14,422 nt of DNA from Candidatus Bipolaricaulota bacterium (GTDB lineage Bacteria; Bipolaricaulota; Bipolaricaulia; RBG-16-55-9): assembly GCA_018609825.1 (NCBI GenBank), contig JAHEOA010000178.1, positions 1-14,422 on the forward strand, written 5' to 3'. A model generated the notes under the pieces. That model was not told the DNA's origin, ran no database searches, and worked only from the letters and a program-made list of their open reading frames with translations. This document shows, piece after piece, positions 1-6,985 of this stretch; the first letter of the stretch is position 1; the number at the start of each line of letters is the position of its first letter. The translations under genes were made by a program, and so were the position numbers.

Positions 1-1233
1 GAAGCTCTCGCCAGACTGGGAAACATCGCTGACCGTTTTCTCGTCCACAATCGGCCCATCGCGCGCCACGTCGACGACTCGGTCGTGCGCGTCGCGGACG
101 GGGAGACGATGACCTTACGAAGAGCGCGCGGCTACGCGCCGCTGCCGATCCAGCTGCCCCATGAGGTCCCGCCGACGCTGGCGGTCGGCGCCCACTTGAA
201 AAACACCGTGGCGATCGCCATCGGCGATCAGGCCTTCGTCAGTCAACACATCGGCGACCTGGAGACCGAGGAGGCTTACGAGGCCTTCAAGCGCACGATC
301 GCCGATTTCCAGAGACTGTATGACTTCAAGCCGGAGCGCGTCGTCTGCGATAAACATCCGGATTATCTCTCGACGGGGTACGCCGAGTCGCTCGGCCTGA
401 CCGTGACCCGCGTGCAGCATCACGTCGCGCACGTGCTCGCCTGCATGGCCGAGCATCATCTGGCCCCGCCCGTGCTCGGCGTGGCCTGGGACGGCACCGG
501 CTACGGGGACGACGGCACGATCTGGGGCGGCGAGTTTTTGAAGATCACCGACGACGGCTACGAGCGGGTGGCGCATTTCAGAACGTTCCCGCTGCCCGGC
601 GGCAACCAAGCGATCAAGGAGCCGCGCCGCTCGGCGCTCGGGCTTCTGTACGAGCGATTCGGCGACGACGCCTTCGAGATGGACCATCTCGCCCCCATCC
701 GCAATTTCACATCGTCAGAGCTCAAGGTCCTGAAGCAGTCATTGAAAAAGGGCATCAACGCGCCGCGGACGTCGAGCGTCGGACGGCTCTTCGACGCCGT
801 CGCGTCGCTGTGCGACCTGCGACAGACCGTCGACTTCGAGGGCGAGGCGGCGATGGCACTGGAGTTCTCCACTGAGGCTTCCGCAGAAAGACTGGCTGAC
901 CCGCTCCTGAAGGCCGCTGTCGATGATGGAGATCCCATCGTGATCGACTGGGAATCGTTCGTTGACCGGGCGATTGGCCGCTTTGAAGCAGGGGCTTCGG
1001 CGGGCAACATCTCAACGCAGTTTCATCGATCGTTGAGTGACGTCATCGTCGATGTTGCGCAACGTATGGACGTCTCGGACGTCGTTCTGACGGGCGGATG
1101 CTTCCAGAATCGAGCGTTGCACGAGCTTGCGCGAAAGCGCCTACAGAGATTCGCTCATAGGACGCGCGTCCACAGCACGACGCCGCCGAATGACGGCAGC
1201 ATCTCGATCGGTCAACTCCTGTATTCGGCGTAG
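1..1233 (+). CDS. hypF: Carbamoyltransferase HypF, C-terminal part (partial at the left edge)
   Basis: HypF makes the thiocarbamate on HypE that becomes the cyanide ligands of the [NiFe]-hydrogenase iron. The reading frame is open from base 1, so the gene starts upstream; 410 residues are visible. Residues 16-29 carry the family signature HNRPI..DDSV at the end of the YrdC-like domain. The rest is the Kae1-like carbamoyl-transfer domain: CDKHPDY (116-122), the metal-binding HHVAH (140-144), DGTGYGDDG (164-172), then SVGRLFDAVAS, GGCFQN and the C-terminal PPNDGSISIGQ block. The acylphosphatase and zinc-finger domains lie outside the window. It is transcribed towards the hydrogenase operon and is separated from hypCDE by the whole structural operon. 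Identification rests on motifs that are distinctive for HypF; the truncation is caused by the window edge, not by mutation. Confidence 0.96.
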   Translation, partial: EALARLGNIADRFLVHNRPIARHVDDSVVRVADGETMTLRRARGYAPLPIQLPHEVPPTLAVGAHLKNTVAIAIGDQAFVSQHIGDLETEEAYEAFKRTIADFQRLYDFKPERVVCDKHPDYLSTGYAESLGLTVTRVQHHVAHVLACMAEHHLAPPVLGVAWDGTGYGDDGTIWGGEFLKITDDGYERVAHFRTFPLPGGNQAIKEPRRSALGLLYERFGDDAFEMDHLAPIRNFTSSELKVLKQSLKKGINAPRTSSVGRLFDAVASLCDLRQTVDFEGEAAMALEFSTEASAERLADPLLKAAVDDGDPIVIDWESFVDRAIGRFEAGASAGNISTQFHRSLSDVIVDVAQRMDVSDVVLTGGCFQNRALHELARKRLQRFAHRTRVHSTTPPNDGSISIGQLLYSA

Positions 1234-1434
1234 TCAGGTGGCGAGAGGACGAACGGCGGCGCGAACGATCTACATGGAGCCTGCTCCGTTCCCGTTGGTT
1301 CAGTGCTCGGTCTTTCGAGGTGGGGGAAGCGCGTTCTGAGGCCAGCGCGACGACAGACGGGCTGATCCAGCTCAGGATTGGCCCTTGTGTCAGCCCATCG
1401 GCTCGCTAAACTGAGGTGCGTGACGTGATGAACC
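1234..1434 (+). other. Intergenic region between hypF and the JAMM protein gene
   Basis: About 200 bp with no supported gene. A weak candidate promoter is TTGTGT (1385-1390), a 16-nt spacer and TAAACT (1407-1412), placed just before the next start codon. The short inverted repeat GCTG-ATC-CAGC around 1361-1371 is too weak to call a terminator. I see no strong Shine-Dalgarno before the GTG at 1435. Confidence 0.3.
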
Positions 1435-1983
1435 GTGAATAGGCTCCGCAGTCTCAAGCCCGAGATCCTCCTCGTCATCGTCGCGTTTGCTGCCGTCTGG
1501 GCCTTCGGCGTCTATGAGGCCGTCGTCAGTCCGCCCGCGCCGGCCGAGGAGACGAGGGCCGAGCTCGACCTGAGCGGGCGCTCCAACGTCGTGGTGCTGA
1601 AGCAGGCGCACTACGACTTCCTCAAGGCCACATCCAACCCGCGACTGGAGACGGGCTGGTGCGTCCAGGGGCGCCGCGCCCGCAACGACATCTATCATAT
1701 CGACGAGATCACCATGGCGGAGATGCTCGAGCGCAGCAGCGGCCACATCCGCATGCGCTGCGACCCGTCCGACGCGATGCTTGGCCACATCCATTCTCAC
1801 CCCGTTTCGAACATCCCCATGCCCTCGCGACAGGACGTGCGCAGCTACTTCCAGTCCCAGGACGTGCCCTCGCGCTACATCGAGGGGATTTTTACGGCTC
1901 GGGACCACGAACTGCGCTTCTATCGCCAGATCGGCGAGCGCCAGTCGCTCTCGCTCATGGCCATCGAGATCGTCGACGACTGA
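1435..1983 (+). CDS. Membrane-anchored JAMM/MPN-domain putative metalloprotease
   Basis: Predicted zinc isopeptidase/peptidase of the JAB/MPN superfamily, 182 residues. Residues 9-30 form one hydrophobic segment, so the catalytic domain is probably anchored and exposed on the outer face. Motifs: a candidate catalytic Glu72 in LETGWCVQG, and the zinc site HSHP (His120, His122) followed by PSRQD (Ser131, Asp134). The spacing between the second His and the Ser is eight residues rather than the seven I know from RadC, Rpn11 and AMSH, so the loop is one residue longer. The start is GTG; the ATG at 1428 opens a four-codon out-of-frame ORF. The gene follows hypF on the same strand and converges on the cytochrome c gene with only 7 bp between stop codons. 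The substrate is unknown. It could also be an inactive MPN protein, but all expected metal ligands are present. Confidence 0.75.
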   Translation: MNRLRSLKPEILLVIVAFAAVWAFGVYEAVVSPPAPAEETRAELDLSGRSNVVVLKQAHYDFLKATSNPRLETGWCVQGRRARNDIYHIDEITMAEMLERSSGHIRMRCDPSDAMLGHIHSHPVSNIPMPSRQDVRSYFQSQDVPSRYIEGIFTARDHELRFYRQIGERQSLSLMAIEIVDD

Positions 1984-1990
1984 TCCGTCC

Positions 1991-2452
1991 TCAGCGCTGG
2001 CTCAACGACTTGATGTACGCCACGAGCTGCCACATTTCCCGATCGCTGAAGCGGTTCTTGTGCGCGGGCATGCGCGAGCCCTGGGAGTGGAACGGCTCCG
2101 CCGTGCCGCCTTCGGCGATGCGCCAATAAAGATACTGCGGCGACACGTCCGCATATTGATCGGCACGGAAGTCGGGCGGCTGAGGCCCGCCCAGGTCCCA
2201 CGGCTTGCGGCCTTGGCCCTCTTCGCCATGGCAGCCGACGCAGCTTCCCTGATACAGCGACCGACCCTCGGCAATGGCCGCGCCGCTGGCCCGCACGTCG
2301 CCCGGTGGCGTTCGATCCGCGTAGGCCGGCGGGATTTGGGCGTCGTTGCCTCCGCCCAGCCAGGGCAGCAGGACATAGGCTGCCACCGCCGCGACCAGGA
2401 CCGCGGCGACGATCCCGGCCCCGACGAGGACGTTCAGTCCGCCCCGGGCCAT
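1991..2452 (-). CDS. Membrane-anchored mono-haem cytochrome c
   Basis: Class I c-type cytochrome of 153 residues. Residues 6-31 form one transmembrane or uncleaved signal segment. The haem attachment site CVGCH is at 71-75, and the likely distal ligand is Met128 in GSRMPAH. The C-terminal helix MWQLVAYIKSL is typical of the fold. It is the last gene of the hydrogenase operon; its ATG at 2452 lies 19 bp inside the end of the maturation protease gene, which suggests translational coupling because no clear Shine-Dalgarno precedes it. A longer reading frame upstream is a shadow of the protease gene. By context it probably accepts electrons from the hydrogenase cytochrome b or the quinol pool and passes them on outside the cytoplasmic membrane; the partner is not shown by the sequence. 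Confidence 0.9.
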   Translation of the reverse strand: MARGGLNVLVGAGIVAAVLVAAVAAYVLLPWLGGGNDAQIPPAYADRTPPGDVRASGAAIAEGRSLYQGSCVGCHGEEGQGRKPWDLGGPQPPDFRADQYADVSPQYLYWRIAEGGTAEPFHSQGSRMPAHKNRFSDREMWQLVAYIKSLSQR

Positions 2453-2955
2453 GATACGGGAGTGCGCTCGGAAGTGCGCTTGGGGGCCGCGTCCACGCCC
2501 CAGTCCGCGAGCTCCTCGACGGCGCGTGCCACGAGCGTGGCCAACTGTTCCGCCACAACGGCGCTGGGCTCCGTGCCGAGCTCGAGCGAGGCCGGCTGCA
2601 GGCCCAGCACGGTAAATTGTGCCCACGCGGTGCCGCGGAACGCCGCGGCCGCCGTGACGTCGGCAAGTCGAATCTGATGTGGCGACAGCCCGCGGCTCAT
2701 GCGCGACCAGTCCTCGGTGCCCGCCAGCGTCAGGAGCGTGCCCGGCTCGGCGTCCGCGTCGACGGCGTCGAGCACCAACACCCGCTCGGCGTCCTCCAGG
2801 TGGACGAGCAGTTCGAGGCCGAGCGTGCCGCCGTCCACGGCGTGAACCGACGGCGGGAGGTCGTAGTCCCGCATGAGCCGATGGAGCGCGTGCACGCCCA
2901 GCCCCTCATCGCTCATGAGCGTGTTGCCCAAGCCGAGCACCAGAACGTCACTCAT
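2434..2955 (-). CDS. Hydrogenase maturation endopeptidase (HyaD/HupD/HybD type, peptidase family M52)
   Basis: Cytoplasmic endopeptidase that removes the C-terminal tail of the [NiFe]-hydrogenase large subunit after nickel insertion. The 173 residues start with the signature GLGN (8-11) and SDEGLG (15-20). The expected nickel-sensing ligands are present: Glu17, Asp63 in VLDAVD and His93 in SPHQ, matching Glu16, Asp62 and His93 of E. coli HybD. DGGTLGLELL (41-50) is also conserved. The start codon overlaps the end of the cytochrome b gene by 8 bp, and the 3' end overlaps the cytochrome c gene by 19 bp. Its substrate is almost certainly the large subunit of the same operon, whose tail is intact. 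The last 20 residues are poorly conserved and low in structure. Confidence 0.95.
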   Translation of the reverse strand: MSDVLVLGLGNTLMSDEGLGVHALHRLMRDYDLPPSVHAVDGGTLGLELLVHLEDAERVLVLDAVDADAEPGTLLTLAGTEDWSRMSRGLSPHQIRLADVTAAAAFRGTAWAQFTVLGLQPASLELGTEPSAVVAEQLATLVARAVEELADWGVDAAPKRTSERTPVSWPGAD

Positions 2956-3649
2956 CGGCGTCCAGTTCCGAGCGCTTGACGTGCTTGAAGCCGGAGAACA
3001 TGCTGGTCACGAGCCCGTTGCGCTCCTCGACGTCGGTGATGATCACGCTGGCCAGATGGTGCAGAAAGAAGGCGATGATCAGCCACATCAGGATGTGGTG
3101 AATCAGCCGGACGTAGGGGATGCCCAGCCAGGCGTTGATCCCCTGAAAGATCGACCAGACCCCCTCGCGCCCGATGGAATAGAGCGCAAAGCCGGTGAGC
3201 CCCTCGGCAATAAAGCCCAAAAACAGCACCAGGTAGGCCATCCCCGCCAGGCGATTGTGGCCGATCGCCGGCGGTGGGTCCCAGCGCGTGAACGTGTAGA
3301 ATCGGAACGTCTTCCAGGCCCGGCGCCACTCCCAGCGATAGATGGGGATGAAGGCGCGCCAGCGGGCGTAGCGGTTGCCGATGAAGCCCCAGATCACGCG
3401 CGAGAGGACGCTGAGCGCGAAGACGAAGCCGGCGGCGAAGTGGATCGTGCGCATGAGGCTCATGGTGGTCGCGTCGGCTTCCACCACCGCCAGATAGGGC
3501 GTGCCGATGTAGAGGCCGGTGACGCTCAGTACCCCCACGCTCAAGAAGACGAGCCAATGGGCCCAGCGGACGGGCAGCTCCCAGACGTAGACGGGGACGT
3601 GCTCTTCCTGTTCCGGGGTCGTCTGTGACGTCGGCATCGCGGTGGCCAC
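2948..3649 (-). CDS. Ni/Fe-hydrogenase b-type cytochrome subunit (HyaC/HupC family)
   Basis: Integral membrane dihaem cytochrome b that anchors the hydrogenase and passes electrons to quinone. The 233 residues form four hydrophobic helices, around 31-50, 66-90, 135-157 and 181-205. Histidines at the expected haem positions are His31, His70, the pair 184/185 and the pair 197/198. GTG at 3649 is chosen as start because AGGTGA lies 6 nt upstream of it; the ATG four codons later would leave that Shine-Dalgarno too far away. One base separates this gene from the large-subunit stop, and its stop overlaps the protease gene by 8 bp, so translation of the operon is tightly linked. Confidence 0.95.
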   Translation of the reverse strand: MATAMPTSQTTPEQEEHVPVYVWELPVRWAHWLVFLSVGVLSVTGLYIGTPYLAVVEADATTMSLMRTIHFAAGFVFALSVLSRVIWGFIGNRYARWRAFIPIYRWEWRRAWKTFRFYTFTRWDPPPAIGHNRLAGMAYLVLFLGFIAEGLTGFALYSIGREGVWSIFQGINAWLGIPYVRLIHHILMWLIIAFFLHHLASVIITDVEERNGLVTSMFSGFKHVKRSELDADE

Positions 3650-3650
3650 G

Positions 3651-5348
3651 CTACATCACCTTGACCTGGGCGATCTCTCGGCCCTGGGCGTCAACGACAT
3701 GGGCCGCGCACGCCAGACACGGATCAAACGAGTGGATCGTTCGCAGGACCTCGACGGGCTTTTCGGGGTCGGCGATCGGCGTGCCGACGAGCGACTGTTC
3801 GTAAGGCCCGAGCTGGCCTTGGGCGTCGCGCGGGCCGGCGTTCCAGGTGCTGGGGACCACAGCCTGGTAGTTGGCGATGGCGCCGTCCTCGATGTTGATC
3901 CAGTGGCCGAGCGAGCCGCGCGGGGCCTCGTGGAACCCATAGCCTTGTGCCTGCCGGGGCCACGTCGACGGATCCCAGCGCGAATCATCCCGGATGCGCA
4001 GGTCGTTGTTGGACATGTTGGCCACGAGCATGTCCGCCCAGCGCGGCATCTCGTTCGCCATCTGGCGGGTCTCCACGGCGCGCGCGAGCGTCCGACCGAT
4101 GGTGGAGTGCAGCACCTCCGGGCCGGCGCCCAACTCGCCCAGCACGGGGTCGACGATGCGCGTGACGCGCTCGTCGCCCTTGGCATACGCGATCAGCACC
4201 CGCGCCAGCGGGCCGACCTCCACGGGATGCCCCTCGTAGCGCGGCGACTTGAGCCAGCTGTATTCGGCGTCGGTGTTCAGGAAGTCGTACGGCGGCTCCG
4301 GGCCGGTGTAGTTCGGCCGGGTCTCGCCCTCCCACGGGTGGAGCCGATCGCCGCCGCTGTAGTCGTACCAGGCGTGGGTAACCTCCTCGGTGATCTTCGA
4401 TTGGTCGATTTCGTGGACCTGGCTGAGGTCGCCGTCGAGGATGAGCCCCGCGGGGAAGAGCGCGTCCTCGAGCGTATAGGGCTGGGGCGCGAAGTCGCCG
4501 TAGCTCATGTAGTTCCCCCGCGTCCCGCCCCATTTGAACCAGTCGGGGTAGCTCTTGCCCGCCAGCAACAGATCGGGCCAATAGGTGTGCTCGACGAAGT
4601 CCTGCATCTGGCCGATCCATTGCCTGATCCTCGCGAGTCCGTCGGCGTTAAGCGCGTCCTGGCGGTTCGGGTCGACGGGCATCGCCATGCCGCCCACGAG
4701 GTAGCTCTGCGGGTGCGGGTTCTTGCCCCCGAGCAGCGCCTGCATGCGGATGATCTCCCGCTGCCAGGTGAGCGCGTCGAGATAGTGGGCCAACAGCAAC
4801 AGATTGGCCTCGGGCGAGAGCTCGTACGCCGGATGGCCGAAGTAGGCGTTGGTGAACAGGCTCAGTTGGCCGCTGTCCACGAGCGACTTGACGCGCGACT
4901 GGACGCCCTTGAGGCTCGACGCCGAGCTCGGCTGCTCGCTGATGGAGGCCGCCAGTTGGCTCGCCTTGTTGGGATCGGCCTGCAACGCCGCGGAGGGGTC
5001 GACCCAGTCGAGGGCGTGGAGCTGATAGAAGTGGACGACGTGATCTTGGATGTACTGGGCGCCCGCGATCAGGTTGCGAATCAGGTGGGCATTGGGCGGA
5101 ATCCGCAATCCGAGGGCGTCTTCCACAGCCCGCACCGACGCGAGCGCGTGGACCGTGGTGCAGACGCCGCAGATGCGCTGGGCGAACAGCCACGCGTCGC
5201 GGGGGTCGCGCCCCTTGAGGACGATCTCCATGCCGCGGAACTGCGTTGCCGAGGACCAGGCGTCGGTGATCTGCCCGTCCTCGACCTCGATCTCGATGCG
5301 CAGGTGGCCTTCGATGCGCGTGATGGGGTCGACGGCGATGCGGGTCAT
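3651..5348 (-). CDS. [NiFe]-hydrogenase large subunit (membrane-bound uptake type, group 1)
   Basis: Catalytic subunit that oxidises H2 at the Ni-Fe(CN)2CO site; 565 residues, normal for the family. The N-terminal nickel motif is RICGVC (Cys60, Cys63) and the C-terminal one is DPCLACAAH (Cys544, Cys547, His550). Fifteen residues follow His550 and should be removed by the M52 endopeptidase encoded two genes downstream. The proton-transfer glutamate of RIEGH is present (Glu13). It has no signal peptide and would be exported with the Tat-bearing small subunit. The start ATG overlaps the small-subunit stop as ATGA, with GGAGG 7 nt upstream. All four cysteine ligands are present, so I predict an active enzyme. 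Group 1 is inferred from the cytochrome b partner and the Tat signal of the small subunit. Confidence 0.98.
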   Translation of the reverse strand: MTRIAVDPITRIEGHLRIEIEVEDGQITDAWSSATQFRGMEIVLKGRDPRDAWLFAQRICGVCTTVHALASVRAVEDALGLRIPPNAHLIRNLIAGAQYIQDHVVHFYQLHALDWVDPSAALQADPNKASQLAASISEQPSSASSLKGVQSRVKSLVDSGQLSLFTNAYFGHPAYELSPEANLLLLAHYLDALTWQREIIRMQALLGGKNPHPQSYLVGGMAMPVDPNRQDALNADGLARIRQWIGQMQDFVEHTYWPDLLLAGKSYPDWFKWGGTRGNYMSYGDFAPQPYTLEDALFPAGLILDGDLSQVHEIDQSKITEEVTHAWYDYSGGDRLHPWEGETRPNYTGPEPPYDFLNTDAEYSWLKSPRYEGHPVEVGPLARVLIAYAKGDERVTRIVDPVLGELGAGPEVLHSTIGRTLARAVETRQMANEMPRWADMLVANMSNNDLRIRDDSRWDPSTWPRQAQGYGFHEAPRGSLGHWINIEDGAIANYQAVVPSTWNAGPRDAQGQLGPYEQSLVGTPIADPEKPVEVLRTIHSFDPCLACAAHVVDAQGREIAQVKVM

Positions 5349-6553
5349 GCGCGATCCTCCTCCTCGGACTCGGCCGACTCGGCCGACTCGGCCGACTCGG
5401 GTGACTCGGTCGACTCGGTGGGGCGTTCGTCGGTCTGCGCCGTTGGCGAGGTTGACCCGTCATCCGAGGGCTGTCGGCGTTTCTTGATCCCGTAGCGGAC
5501 GCCGCTGGCGACCCCATGGGCGGCAAACCCGCCGCCCACCACGGCCGCGATGGTGAGGCCGATGCCGTCCGCGGTGGCCTGGACGCCGAAGCCGGGCACA
5601 TCCGGAAGGCGCCGATAGAACGGGCTCATCGCGTCCCAGAAGTGCGGCTCGCTGCAGCCGATGCAGCCGTGGCCGACCATGACGGGCCAGCTTGTGCCCT
5701 CGTTCCAACGGACCGCCGGACAGTTGTGATACGTCGAGGGGCCCTTGCAGCCCATCTTGTAGAGGCACCAGCCCTTGCGGTGGCCTTCGTCGCCGTATTC
5801 TTGGACGAACCGACCGGCGTCGTAATGGGCGCGTCGTTCGCAGCTGTCGTGGATCGTCTGGCCGAAGGCGAACAGCGGGCGCTTGTGACGATCCGTGGCG
5901 GGCAGTTCCCCGAACGTCAGGTAGTGGACGACCGTCGCGGTCATGTTGACGGCGTTCGGCGGACAGCCCGGAATGTTGATCAGGTTCAAGCCGGGCACAG
6001 CCTCGTCCACGCCCACCGCGCCCGTCGGGTTCGGCGCGGCCGATGGCCAGCCGCCAAAGAAGGCACATGCTCCGACGGTGATCGTCGCGGCGGCGTTGCG
6101 GCAGACCTCGGTCGCGATGTCGGGGGCGCTACGCCCCCCCACGGTCGCGTAGACCCCGCCGTCGTTGGTGGGAATCGAGCCCTCGACGACTGCGATGTAC
6201 TGGCCCTGATAGTCCTCCATCGTCTGTTGCAGCGCGGCTTCCGCCTGGTGGCCCGCAGCGGCCATGGCGATCGACATGTAGTTGACCGACAGCGTCTCGA
6301 GCACCAGGTTGTCGATCGAGGGACTGCTCGCCCGCAGCAGCGACTCCGAACAGCCGGCGCACTCCTGGAAGTCGAGCCAGACAAGGGGCGGCTTCTGCGG
6401 CGCCTGCAGCGCGTGGGCGATCCGATCCGTGTAGCGACCGGGCAGCGCCAAGGCTGCCGTCATGCCGGCACAGAACTTCATGAACTGCCGTCGGTTGATG
6501 CCGCGCTCGCTGAGCTGGCGCGTCAACGCCGATTGGGTAACCACGTTCTCCAC
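5345..6553 (-). CDS. [NiFe]-hydrogenase small subunit with Tat signal, C-terminal anchor and acidic tail
   Basis: Electron-transfer subunit with three Fe-S clusters, 402 residues. The Tat signal NRRQFMKF (20-27) precedes a hydrophobic stretch. Proximal cluster ligands are Cys65, Cys68, Cys163 and Cys197; distal ligands are His235, Cys238, Cys263 and Cys269; medial ligands are Cys278, Cys297 and Cys300. The two extra cysteines of O2-tolerant group 1d enzymes are replaced by Gly67 and Gly168, so the proximal cluster should be a standard [4Fe-4S]. A membrane helix lies near 329-352, followed by an unusual tail of about 45 residues rich in Glu, Ser and Asp, part of it encoded by 9-bp repeats. The start is GTG at 6553; GTG at 6544 is a possible alternative, as neither has an ideal Shine-Dalgarno. 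First gene of the operon, divergent from hypC. Confidence 0.97.
   Translation of the reverse strand: MENVVTQSALTRQLSERGINRRQFMKFCAGMTAALALPGRYTDRIAHALQAPQKPPLVWLDFQECAGCSESLLRASSPSIDNLVLETLSVNYMSIAMAAAGHQAEAALQQTMEDYQGQYIAVVEGSIPTNDGGVYATVGGRSAPDIATEVCRNAAATITVGACAFFGGWPSAAPNPTGAVGVDEAVPGLNLINIPGCPPNAVNMTATVVHYLTFGELPATDRHKRPLFAFGQTIHDSCERRAHYDAGRFVQEYGDEGHRKGWCLYKMGCKGPSTYHNCPAVRWNEGTSWPVMVGHGCIGCSEPHFWDAMSPFYRRLPDVPGFGVQATADGIGLTIAAVVGGGFAAHGVASGVRYGIKKRRQPSDDGSTSPTAQTDERPTESTESPESAESAESAESEEEDRA
5367..5420. repeat. Six tandem 9-bp units in the small-subunit tail
   Basis: Six consecutive 9-bp units begin with GACTCGG on the + strand; the first three (5367-5393) are identical GACTCGGCC and the last three differ only in their final two bases. 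On the coding strand they encode Glu-Ser-X tripeptides (X is Ala, Pro or Thr). Being a multiple of three, changes in copy number would alter tail length without breaking the reading frame. Confidence 0.9.
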
Positions 6554-6666
6554 ACCCTTTCCGGTTGCCCCTGAGGCCGCGCCCCCAGGTCGGGCCGATG
6601 GGTCGCCATCGAGCCCTTATGGCGATTAGAAGCTAGGATAATCTGGAATGGCCGGCGGCTGCCTAT

Positions 6667-6695
6667 GACCTGGATCATGTTCGCTTGATCAGGTC
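6667..6695. promoter_or_regulatory. Ten-base-pair interrupted inverted repeat, candidate operator or leader hairpin
   Basis: GACCTGGATCA (6667-6677) and TGATCAGGTC (6686-6695) are reverse complements over ten bases if one G (6672 or 6673) is bulged; the spacer is eight bases. The right arm ends 32 bp before the hypC start. As DNA it could bind a dimeric regulator of both operons; if transcribed it would form a stem just before the hypC Shine-Dalgarno. It does not fit the FNR/CRP spacing. Confidence 0.5.
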
Positions 6696-6711
6696 TCAAA
6701 TAGTGTGTAAA

Positions 6712-6717
6712 GGGAGG
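6712..6717 (+). promoter_or_regulatory. Shine-Dalgarno of hypC
   Basis: GGGAGG lies 10 nt before the ATG at 6728 and fixes the hypC start. Confidence 0.75.
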
Positions 6718-6727
6718 AAACTCAACC

Positions 6728-6985
6728 ATGTGTCTAGCTGTGCCAGGCCGTGTGCTCGAGATCCGCGGGGATGACCCCATTCTGCGCGAGGGGCGCGTCG
6801 ACTTTGACGGGCTCGTCAAGGACGTCAACCTGTCGTTTACGCCGGAGGCGGAGGTCGGCGACTACGTCATGGTCCACGTCGGTTTCGCCATCAGCACCGT
6901 CGACGAGGCGGAAGCGAGACGGGTCTTTGAGGAGCTGCGCCGGCTCGGCGAACTGGCCGACCTGGAAGAGGGGGGCGCGTCGTGA
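6728..6985 (+). CDS. hypC: Hydrogenase assembly chaperone HypC
   Basis: Small cytoplasmic chaperone, 85 residues, that carries the Fe(CN)2CO unit with HypD and delivers it to the large-subunit precursor. The N-terminus MCLAVPGRV places the essential Cys at position 2. The second family block [12 protein letters not shown] includes His50. Length and motifs are typical. The last 15 residues are acidic and less conserved. The stop codon overlaps the hypD start as GTGA, which suggests translational coupling. It opens the hypCDE operon, divergent from the structural genes. Confidence 0.97.
   Translation: MCLAVPGRVLEIRGDDPILREGRVDFDGLVKDVNLSFTPEAEVGDYVMVHVGFAISTVDEAEARRVFEELRRLGELADLEEGGAS

Larger units (their letters stand above)
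6554..6727. promoter_or_regulatory. Divergent control region between the hydrogenase operon and hypCDE
   Basis: 174 bp between two divergent operons must hold both promoters. I do not find a convincing pair of -35/-10 boxes for either direction; GATAAT at 6637-6642 (+) is the best single -10-like hexamer but has no matching -35. The clear structural element is the dyad at 6667-6695, described separately. Confidence 0.5.

Noticed and set aside
13..24. Exact 12-mer AGACTGGGAAAC shared with 9841-9852
   Set aside because: The first copy is inside the conserved hypF coding sequence, so a shared function is unlikely.
3642..5495. 617-codon open frame on the + strand opposite the hydrogenase subunits
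   Set aside because: It is a shadow of the large-subunit gene, which has all catalytic motifs; long antisense frames are expected in GC-rich DNA.
6649..6663. Sigma-54 promoter before hypC (TGGCCGGCGGCTGC)
   Set aside because: The GG and GC elements are nine rather than ten bases apart and the -24 box lacks the CAC core.
6685..6699. FNR/CRP-like site TTGA...TCAA before hypC
   Set aside because: The half-sites are separated by seven bases instead of six and the inner T/A positions do not match, so it does not fit the TTGAT-N4-ATCAA consensus.
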